The notes below the pieces were generated by a model that had not been told where the DNA came from, did no database searches, and saw nothing but the letters and a program-made list of their open reading frames with translations. A DNA stretch of 10,560 nucleotides from Rhodanobacteraceae bacterium (GTDB lineage: Bacteria > Pseudomonadota > Gammaproteobacteria > Xanthomonadales > Rhodanobacteraceae), in contig JAICHS010000068.1 in NCBI GenBank assembly GCA_025924775.1, forward strand, positions 1-10,560. Reading direction: 5' to 3'. Below are positions 6,287-10,560 of this stretch, in pieces; position 1 is the first letter of the stretch, and the number at the start of each line of letters is the position of its first letter. A program made the position numbers and the translations under genes.

Positions 6287-6592
6287 ATGTTCGACATGAA
6301 AAATCTGCACCGCCTGAAGCAGCTCGACGCCAACGCCAAGGACGGCATGCAGGCGTTCTGGGCCTTCGACAAGGCTGCCTTCGCGGAAGGCGCGATTAGC
6401 GTGCAAATGAAGCAACTGATCGCGCTGGGCGTGGCGCTGACCACGCAATGCCCCTATTGCATCGCGCTGCACACCAAGGCCGCGCGCGACGCCGGTGCCA
6501 ATGACGCACAACTGGCCGAAACCGCCGTGGTCGCCGCGGCCATCCGCGCCGGTGGCGCGATCACGCACGCCACGCACATGTTTCCGGACTGA
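6287..6592 (+). CDS. Carboxymuconolactone decarboxylase/AhpD-like CxxC protein
   Basis: The 101-residue all-helical product belongs to the carboxymuconolactone decarboxylase family. It carries the AhpD-type redox motif C55-P-Y-C58-IAL-H62, preceded by a conserved acidic residue (E34), so it is more likely a thiol-dependent alkylhydroperoxidase or disulfide carrier than a lactone decarboxylase. The second half, AETAVVAAAIRAGGAITH near 77-94, is typical of the family. The start at 6287 follows a good AGGAGA site six bases upstream, and the preceding in-frame translation from 6182 is not family-like. A TGCTATCGT string at 6224-6232 could be an extended -10 element, without a recognisable -35. 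It lies 175 bases after the VOC fusion gene and probably has its own promoter. It converges on the RIO kinase gene. Confidence 0.93.
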   Translation: MFDMKNLHRLKQLDANAKDGMQAFWAFDKAAFAEGAISVQMKQLIALGVALTTQCPYCIALHTKAARDAGANDAQLAETAVVAAAIRAGGAITHATHMFPD

Positions 6593-6603
6593 TGCGGGCG
6601 GAC

Positions 6604-6632
6604 CCCGCCGTTTGCCTCCGCAACACGGCGGG
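6604..6632. terminator. GC hairpin after the AhpD-like gene
   Basis: CCCGCCGT (6604-6611) and ACGGCGGG (6625-6632) are perfectly complementary, with TTG/CAA extending the stem inward past one bulged base. It begins 12 bases after the stop codon. No T-run follows, so it may act as a terminator or transcript-end stabiliser, possibly for both converging genes. It overlaps the first copy of a local direct repeat. Confidence 0.5.
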
Positions 6633-6798
6633 ATGCGCTCCACTCCTCCCGCCTTGCGCGTGGGGGCGATCGAGCGAATGTCGTCGCATGACGCTATCCA
6701 TATTCCGTAGGGCGGGAGCAGCCGCGTAGCGGCGTATCCCGCCACCCAGCCGTTCGCCCAACGGCGGGATGCGCTTCACCCCTCACGCCCTGCGCGTG
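6608..6798. repeat. Two direct copies of a dispersed intergenic repeat
   Basis: Copies at 6608-6662 and 6749-6798 share a GCCGTT...ACGGCGGGATGCGCT hairpin-plus-tail plan. From ACGGCGGG onward they match at 34 of 38 bases (6625-6662 against 6761-6798) and end in TGCGCGTG. The second copy has the stem GCCGTT (6749-6754)/AACGGC (6760-6765). They lie between two converging genes, the normal home of REP-like elements. The last bases of copy 2 end just before the RIO kinase stop codon. Confidence 0.7.
6711..6743. repeat. REP-like hairpin in the convergent spacer
   Basis: GGCGGGA (6711-6717) pairs with TCCCGCC (6737-6743). Inside, GCCGC (6721-6725) pairs with GCGGC (6729-6733) around a GTA loop, with a symmetrical three-by-three internal loop between the stems. 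Together with the preceding GTA this is the GTAGGGCGGG...CCCGCC type of dispersed repeat. It could also end transcription from either side. Confidence 0.65.
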
Positions 6799-6799
6799 C

Positions 6800-7696
6800 T
6801 CAACCCTCCGCCTGCGCAAGCTCGCGTCCCTGCTGACGAATGATGGCTTCCTGGCGCGCGTCGATGATCGATTGCATCACGCTGTCGACATCCACCTCGC
6901 CCTGGTCGAACACAAAGTGGCCAGTCAGTTCACTGTCCGGTCGCAGTTTGCCTTGCTCGAACAGCGCCCACATTTCCTCGCCGTAATGGGTATCGAGCAA
7001 TTCCGGCGCGAAGCGCGACAGGCTGATCGTGATGTTGCTGACGTCGCGCCGCAACATGGTGCGCGCGGCATTGTTGCCCGCGGCGCTGACTACCTGCGGT
7101 AGATCGATGATGACCGGCCCGTCGGGCGCCACTAGCACGTTGTATTCCGACAGGTCGCCGTGGATCAGCCCTTCGCATAACATGCGCGCGATCTGGCGGA
7201 TCAGGAAGCGGTGGTATTCGCGCGCCGTCTGCGCCGACAGCTCCACCTTGCCCAGCTGCGATGCCGGGGATCCGTCGGCATCCGTGACCAGTTCCATCAC
7301 CAGCACGCCACTGAAATAGCCGTACGGCTGCGGCACCCGCACGCCGGCGCCCACCAACTGATACAGCGCATCCACCTCGGCATTTTTCCAGGCGGCCTCG
7401 GCTTCCTTGCGTCCGAACTTGCTGGCCTTGCCCATCGCACGTGCTTGGCGGCTGCCACGCACCTTGCGGCCTTCCTGGTACTGGGCGCGCTGCTGAAAGC
7501 TTCGCTGGGCCATGTCTTTGTAAACCTTGGCACAACGCACGTCGTTGCCCACGCGCACGACATACACCGACGCCTCCTTGCCGCTTTTCAGCGGGCGCAG
7601 GACCTCGTCGATCACACCGTCGTCAATCAGCGCTTGCAGGCCGGCTGGGGGAATCATGCGTGGGAAAGCTCGTGGGCCACGAAGTGGGTCGGCCAT
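6800..7696 (-). CDS. RIO-type serine protein kinase/ATPase
   Basis: Bacterial member of the atypical RIO kinase family. The 298-residue product has the RIO nucleotide loop SGKEASVYVVRVG at 38-50, the ATP-contacting lysine K57 in CAKVYK, the catalytic loop HGDLSEYNVL at 179-188 (D181, N186) and the metal-binding D198 in IIDLPQ. It lacks the eukaryotic-kinase substrate lobe. A basic segment near 76-98 (KVRGSRQARAMGKASKFGRK) could bind nucleic acid or ribosomes; archaeal and eukaryotic relatives act in small-subunit ribosome maturation, while the bacterial role is unsettled. The start at 7696 gives a sensible N-terminus; the frame opens up to 7789 but that part lies inside the inverted repeats. 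An internal ATG 13 codons in (MIPPAGLQ) is also possible. There is no strong ribosome site at either. Confidence 0.93.
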   Translation of the reverse strand: MADPLRGPRAFPRMIPPAGLQALIDDGVIDEVLRPLKSGKEASVYVVRVGNDVRCAKVYKDMAQRSFQQRAQYQEGRKVRGSRQARAMGKASKFGRKEAEAAWKNAEVDALYQLVGAGVRVPQPYGYFSGVLVMELVTDADGSPASQLGKVELSAQTAREYHRFLIRQIARMLCEGLIHGDLSEYNVLVAPDGPVIIDLPQVVSAAGNNAARTMLRRDVSNITISLSRFAPELLDTHYGEEMWALFEQGKLRPDSELTGHFVFDQGEVDVDSVMQSIIDARQEAIIRQQGRELAQAEG

Positions 7697-7705
7697 TATG
7701 ACTGA

Positions 7706-7727
7706 TCGGTCGATGTCTCTCGACCGA
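7706..7727. repeat. Perfect inverted repeat just upstream of the RIO kinase start
   Basis: TCGGTCGA and TCGACCGA form an eight-base-pair stem around TGTCTC, 9 bases ahead of the RIO kinase ATG. It would lie in the 5' leader of that transcript or over its promoter, so it could be an operator or an mRNA hairpin that limits ribosome access. Function is unknown. Confidence 0.5.
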
Positions 7728-7740
7728 CACGGCAAAAAAT

Positions 7741-7783
7741 GGGTCAGGTTGAACGCCTGACACCCGGGAAGTGAACCTGACCC
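7741..7783. repeat. REP-like inverted repeat (GGGTCAGGTT/AACCTGACCC)
   Basis: The perfect ten-base arms lie at 7741-7750 and 7774-7783 around a 23-base loop. Within the loop, CCTGAC at 7756-7761 can instead pair with GTCAGG at 7743-7748, so two mutually exclusive hairpins are possible. GGGTCAG...CTGACCC hairpins are typical of repeats mobilised by REP-associated tyrosine transposases; no such transposase gene lies in this window. Confidence 0.65.
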
Positions 7784-7855
7784 TGTCATTGGCGCCGTTT
7801 ACTCCGGCGTGTCGAGCTTCTTTACATTTTTTGCAAAATTTCTTCAGACGTATTA

Positions 7856-7978
7856 ATGCAAGTCGCGCAGAAACAGCAGCTTGAAATCATGGTACGGGAA
7901 ATGCTTGCAGAGCACATGCCCAACAGGCCGAAGCACGTCATGGCGCTTGACTTGCCGGGCATCGCCGCGCGGCGGTGA
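7856..7978 (+). CDS. Possible 40-residue ORF, unknown
   Basis: ATG to TGA encodes MQVAQKQQLEIMVREMLAEHM followed by PNRPKHVMALDLPGIAARR. The first half would form an amphipathic helix rich in Gln, Glu and Leu/Met, and roughly four fifths of codons end in G or C, as in real genes here. Against it, there is no ribosome site, the frame stays open upstream into the AT-rich patch without another convincing start, and a sigma-54-like site overlaps its end. It could be a small protein, the remnant of a larger lost gene, or chance. I do not recognise it. Confidence 0.3.
   Translation: MQVAQKQQLEIMVREMLAEHMPNRPKHVMALDLPGIAARR
7941..7956 (+). promoter_or_regulatory. Sigma-54-like (-24/-12) promoter for the PEP-CTERM gene
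   Basis: TGGCGC, five bases (TTGAC), then TTGC fits the consensus TGGCAC-N5-TTGC with one mismatch in those ten positions, and has the required GG-N10-GC spacing (GG at 7942-7943, GC at 7954-7955). Transcription would start near 7967, giving a leader of about 124 bases before the ATG at 8091. RpoN with the response regulator PrsR is known to control PEP-CTERM genes in some Proteobacteria, so the context fits. No activator site could be recognised upstream. Confidence 0.5.
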
Positions 7979-8020
7979 TGGCCGCGACACGGAGCACTCA
8001 CCAAACACGAATCGGGCCAG

Positions 8021-8053
8021 CCGACAAACGCAACCCGACGAAACGCAAGTCGG
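8021..8053 (+). repeat. Near-duplicate motif in the PEP-CTERM leader
   Basis: CCGACAAACGCAAC (8021-8034) is followed at once by CCGACGAAACGCAAG (8035-8049), a tandem near-copy with one inserted G and a changed last base. The second copy can also fold, CCGAC pairing with GTCGG at 8049-8053. It lies 38-70 bases ahead of the start codon, so it could affect the mRNA leader or bind a regulator. Confidence 0.4.
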
Positions 8054-8090
8054 ACTACGCGGCGCCAATCCAACCTGCGGAGGTCCTGCG

Positions 8091-8798
8091 ATGAAGACGA
8101 AGCATTTTGCGTTACTTGGACTCGTGGCGGCGGTGGCGTTTTCCCCAGCCGCGTTCGCAACCGCGAATTACACGTTTTCGTTCAACGGGGACGGCGTCAC
8201 CGCGTCCGGAACATTCCGGATTGGATCGCAGAGCGGAAACTCTACAACGCCCCCCGGCTATGAGATTACCGACTTCGGCGGAACATTTGCGGACACGAAC
8301 GTAGGCGTTTCCGGTGCGATCACCGGGCTGTACACGCCGGTGTCCTACGTGAGCAACACGCTTGGCAACCCAGGCGTCGCGTTTACCACAGGCGGTTTGT
8401 CCTACGACGATCTGTTTTACCCCGGGGGGGACTCTCCCGCCGTCTGCCTTACGCTCATCAGCGGTGTTCCCACGCTGACCTACCCGTTTTCCGGCGGCTA
8501 CTTCGACATCTTCGGCGTAGCATTCAACGTGGCCGGAGGGTACACCGGCGCATTCTGGAGCAATGGCGACGTGGGCGGTGGTCCCATCGTTTACGCGGCC
8601 GGACTGGCCGATGCGAATGGCTTGGTCGACAACCCGAATTCCGGCCCCGACGGCGGCCCGCCCCCCGGCCGCTACGGCTCCTTTACCGTGAGTCTCGTGT
8701 CCGTGCCGGAGCCCGACTCGCTGCCCTTGTTCGGCATCGGCTTGGTCGCGCTGTACGCGTGCAAGCGCAAAAACGCGCGGTCGATTCGATCCATTTAG
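8091..8798 (+). CDS. PEP-CTERM sorting-domain secreted protein
   Basis: The 235-residue product starts with a Sec signal peptide (MKTKHFALLGLVAAVAFSPA, likely cleavage after AFA at residue 23). The body is rich in Gly, Thr, Ser and aromatic residues with a beta-rich look and no catalytic motif I recognise. The C-terminus is a PEP-CTERM signal: VPEP at 205-208, a hydrophobic segment at about 211-223 and a basic tail KRKNAR. Such proteins are exported, cut and handled by an exosortase, often linked to exopolysaccharide or biofilm matrix. No exosortase gene is in the window. The start has a strong GGAGGT site (8079-8084) six bases ahead. A sigma-54-like promoter lies about 124 bases upstream of the ATG. 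A GC hairpin follows the stop by 39 bases. Confidence 0.9.
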   Translation: MKTKHFALLGLVAAVAFSPAAFATANYTFSFNGDGVTASGTFRIGSQSGNSTTPPGYEITDFGGTFADTNVGVSGAITGLYTPVSYVSNTLGNPGVAFTTGGLSYDDLFYPGGDSPAVCLTLISGVPTLTYPFSGGYFDIFGVAFNVAGGYTGAFWSNGDVGGGPIVYAAGLADANGLVDNPNSGPDGGPPPGRYGSFTVSLVSVPEPDSLPLFGIGLVALYACKRKNARSIRSI

Positions 8799-8837
8799 CA
8801 ACGATCGATCCCGAATCAGAGCGGAACCCCGCAAACC

Positions 8838-8863
8838 GCGCTTGGCCGCTGGAGGCCAAGCGC
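8838..8863. terminator. Strong hairpin downstream of the PEP-CTERM gene
   Basis: GCGCTTGGCC and GGCCAAGCGC form a perfect ten-base-pair stem around GCTGGA. It lies 39 bases after the PEP-CTERM stop codon. There is no T-run after the stem, so it is either a non-canonical terminator or a 3'-end stabiliser. Confidence 0.6.
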
Positions 8864-9118
8864 TCGGCGCGCCGCCAACGGCCGCGGGCACGCCCAGCGC
8901 AATGGCTCGATCTGCGCCAAGATCATGCGCGGGGCCCAGTCACGGGCATTCTGACCACGGCGTGGTTTGCCATGCGTGTGGATGCCCGCTACCAGCGCTG
9001 CGTGCGGCAGTGACCGGGCCAATTGGGAGGCGAAGGGAAGCAACCCATCATTTCGTGCGCCAGGCTTTTGCTCCGTACACTGACCATCCAGCAGTACGCG
9101 TCACCCAGCGCCGCAACC

Positions 9119-9127
9119 AAGGAGGAG
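9119..9127 (+). promoter_or_regulatory. Strong ribosome binding site deciding the SpoIIAA-like start
   Basis: AAGGAGGAG lies directly ahead of the ATG at 9131 and is the best Shine-Dalgarno match in the window. It rules out the longer frame that opens at 9023. Confidence 0.8.
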
Positions 9128-9130
9128 CAC

Positions 9131-9871
9131 ATGCTGACCATCATCGAAGGGCTTCCGGACCACGTGATCGGCATCAGGATCACCGACAAGTTGCGCGCGG
9201 AGGATTACGAGACGCAGCTCGTCCCGCTGGTCAACGAGAAGTTGGCAACTCACCGCAAGCTCGACTTGCTGTGCTGCATCGAAGGCGAATGGAAAGGCAT
9301 GGAGGCCGGCGCGGTATGGCAAGACCTGCGGCTGGGGCTGGGCAAGATCGGCCACTGGGCACGCATGGCGATCGTCACCGACATCAAATGGATGGAAAAC
9401 GCCATCAAGTTGTTCCGGCTGTTCTCGCCCGGTGAACTGCGGCACTTCGACAACGCCGATTACGAGACTGCCAAGGCGTGGGTCTGCGAGACCGAGCGCG
9501 CGCGCATCGACATCAAACTGGATTCCGATGCCGGCATCCTGGTGCTGGAGCCGGTAGCGGACAAGGCGCTTAGCGAAGACGATTTCGAAGCCGTCGGCAA
9601 CACGATCGGCAACTATCTCAAGGATCATGACCGGCTTCGCGGAATCTTGATTTACAGTCGCCAATTTCCCGGCTGGCAGAGCGTGGGCGCCCTGTTCGCA
9701 CATCTGAAGTTCGTCACCAGCGTGCACGACAAGATCAGCAAAATCGCCCTGGTCACCAACAGCCCAATGGGCTCGTTCGCCGACCACGTGCTTGATCCGT
9801 TGATGCTGGCCAAGGTCCGCAAATTCGATTACGACGAGCGCGACGCCGCCATGGGCTGGTTGCGAGGCTGA
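9131..9871 (+). CDS. Protein of two tandem SpoIIAA-like (STAS-fold) domains
   Basis: The 246-residue product appears to be two copies of the SpoIIAA-like domain (DUF3478/PF11964 type). Copy one spans about 1-119: MLTIIEGLPDHVIGIRITDK, then a DLLCCIEGEWKG strand, then the DLRLGLGKIGHWARMAIVTD helix-strand unit near 65-84. Copy two spans about 125-244: RIDIKLDSDAGILVLEPV, then RGILIYSRQFPGW, then FAHLKFVTSVHDKISKIALV near 189-208. The two are clearly diverged but keep the same order of elements (strand, exposed helix, strand, long helix, KxxxKIALVT-type strand). The family is usually about 120 residues long, so the length also speaks for a duplication. The fold suggests a regulatory or lipid-binding partner role, but no function is established. 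No membrane segment or signal peptide is present. It is probably monocistronic; the next gene begins 159 bases later. Confidence 0.87.
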   Translation: MLTIIEGLPDHVIGIRITDKLRAEDYETQLVPLVNEKLATHRKLDLLCCIEGEWKGMEAGAVWQDLRLGLGKIGHWARMAIVTDIKWMENAIKLFRLFSPGELRHFDNADYETAKAWVCETERARIDIKLDSDAGILVLEPVADKALSEDDFEAVGNTIGNYLKDHDRLRGILIYSRQFPGWQSVGALFAHLKFVTSVHDKISKIALVTNSPMGSFADHVLDPLMLAKVRKFDYDERDAAMGWLRG

Positions 9872-10030
9872 GCACCGACGTCAGCGCGAACGACTCGAAC
9901 AAGGGTACTGTTCTTGGCGCCTTCTCCGCTGGGAAATTGTCTCTGACACCTTGCCCTGGAACCCTGCCCCGCGACCATCAAATGGCGCTGCCATCTTCAG
10001 CCCCTGCGTGACTGATCTACGTTCCATCCC

Positions 10031-10560
10031 ATGACCGACCCGCTCGTCACCTTGGCTGCGCCCTGCTCGCACGCGGTCGAAATCAAGAAAAGCCGCTTCC
10101 TTGCGCAGGCGGCGCCAGCCCGCACGCCCGAAGCCGCCATCGCGTTTGTGGACGGCCTGCGCGACAACGGCGGCGGCCATCATTGCTGGGCCTACCGCAT
10201 CGGTCAGGCGTATCGCTTCAACGACGACGGCGAACCATCCAGCAGCGCGGGCAAACCCATCCTGGCCGCCATCGACGGGCAAGGTTTCGATCGCGTGATC
10301 GTCGTGGTCACGCGTTGGTTCGGCGGCATCAAACTCGGCATCGGCGGCCTCATCCGAGCCTACGGCGGTACCGCCACGCAGTGCCTGCAACAGGCCGCGA
10401 GGCAACCCATCGTCCACGTTACGCGCATGACGCTCCGCTGCGACTTTGCCCAATGGTCGCTGCTGGAGGGCCGCATCCACGAACGCGGCATCGCGATCGA
10501 AAACACAACCTATGGAGCCCTCGCGGTGGAGGCCATCCTCGCCGTGCCGTCAGGCCAGGA
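10031..10560 (+). CDS. yigZ: YigZ/IMPACT family protein, 3' end cut by window edge
   Basis: The first 176 residues are visible. The N-terminal UPF0029 (IMPACT-type) domain has KKSRFLAQAAP near 19-29, HHCWAYRIG near 50-58, DDGEPSSSAGKPIL at 65-78 and the family signature VVTRWFGGIKLGIGGLIRAY at 92-111. From about 130 the ferredoxin-like DUF1949 domain begins and runs off the edge; the full protein is expected to be near 200 residues. Relatives bind nucleic acid or ribosome-associated factors (eukaryotic IMPACT/Yih1 binds GCN1), but the bacterial role is unclear. The start is certain: a TGA at 10013-10015 is in frame just upstream and no other start codon lies between. There is no Shine-Dalgarno-like sequence ahead of the ATG, an oddity shared with the lipoprotein gene. 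Confidence 0.93.
   Translation, partial: MTDPLVTLAAPCSHAVEIKKSRFLAQAAPARTPEAAIAFVDGLRDNGGGHHCWAYRIGQAYRFNDDGEPSSSAGKPILAAIDGQGFDRVIVVVTRWFGGIKLGIGGLIRAYGGTATQCLQQAARQPIVHVTRMTLRCDFAQWSLLEGRIHERGIAIENTTYGALAVEAILAVPSGQ

Larger units (their letters stand above)
7697..8090. other. Long spacer between RIO kinase and PEP-CTERM gene
   Basis: Almost 400 bases between divergently oriented genes. It contains two inverted repeats (7706-7727 and 7741-7783), an AT-rich patch at about 7820-7858 that is unusual for this window, a possible 40-residue ORF (7856-7978), a sigma-54-like site (7941-7956) overlapping that ORF, and a near-duplicate 14-15 base motif at 8021-8049 in the leader of the PEP-CTERM gene. 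Each is listed separately. Confidence 0.6.
8799..9130. other. Gene-free stretch between PEP-CTERM and SpoIIAA-like genes
   Basis: About 330 bases holding a strong hairpin at 8838-8863 and the ribosome site of the next gene. Open frames on both strands here are short and translate to arginine/alanine-rich sequence without family features. TACACT at 9076-9081 may be a -10 element for the downstream gene, but the nearest -35 candidate (TTTCGT at 9051) is weak and 19 bases away. Confidence 0.55.

Noticed and set aside
7831..7856. TTGCAA and TATTAA in the AT-rich patch as a sigma-70 promoter
   Set aside because: The spacing is only 14 bases and no gene with a good start lies at a suitable distance; kept only as part of the description of the spacer.
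7822..8160. Minus-strand open frame of 112 codons across the PEP-CTERM leader and signal peptide
   Set aside because: Overlaps the strong ribosome site and signal peptide of the PEP-CTERM gene and has no family features; arginine and cysteine content is typical of a shadow frame.
9881..10480. Minus-strand open frame of 199 codons opposite yigZ
   Set aside because: Antisense shadow of a gene with clear IMPACT signatures.
1..10560. CRISPR array, tRNA/rRNA genes, insertion sequence or prophage module
   Set aside because: No regularly spaced repeats, no cloverleaf or rRNA-like sequence, and no transposase, integrase or phage structural gene was seen on either strand.

Overview
The window is GC-rich chromosomal DNA from what looks like a gammaproteobacterium of the Xanthomonadales/Lysobacterales group (for example a Rhodanobacter/Dyella-like genome). 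This is inferred from an L2-type, Tat-exported class A beta-lactamase, a bacterial RIO-type kinase, a PEP-CTERM protein and many short GGCGGG/CCCGCC dispersed repeats between genes. No species can be named. Genes are densely packed, with no tRNA, rRNA, CRISPR array, intact insertion sequence or prophage gene visible.

Layout. At 1-2040 two minus-strand genes lie in tandem: a class A beta-lactamase and, downstream of it, a TPR-sulfotransferase cut by the left edge. Divergent from the beta-lactamase, a plus-strand run at 2188-6592 holds msrB-msrA (overlapping start and stop), a zinc NADP-type alcohol dehydrogenase, a small lipoprotein, a DUF1543-VOC fusion protein one base downstream of the lipoprotein, and an AhpD-like CxxC protein. 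A convergent intergenic region rich in hairpins separates these from a minus-strand RIO kinase (6800-7696). The region 7697-8090 contains a REP-like inverted repeat, a possible 40-residue ORF and a sigma-54-like promoter. A PEP-CTERM protein (8091-8798), a tandem SpoIIAA-like protein (9131-9871) and a YigZ/IMPACT gene cut by the right edge (10031 onward) follow.

How the genes may work together. MsrA and MsrB are a textbook pair repairing both methionine sulfoxide diastereomers. The neighbouring alcohol/aldehyde dehydrogenase, VOC-fold protein and AhpD-like protein could broadly be read as an oxidant and electrophile defence neighbourhood, but apart from msrBA and the lipoprotein/DUF1543-VOC pair there is no proof of co-transcription. 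The PEP-CTERM protein would need an exosortase encoded elsewhere.

No clear new multi-gene system is evident. The best leads are the DUF1543-VOC fusion, the sigma-54-like promoter ahead of the PEP-CTERM gene, the tandem SpoIIAA-like protein and the nested inverted repeat ahead of the alcohol dehydrogenase.
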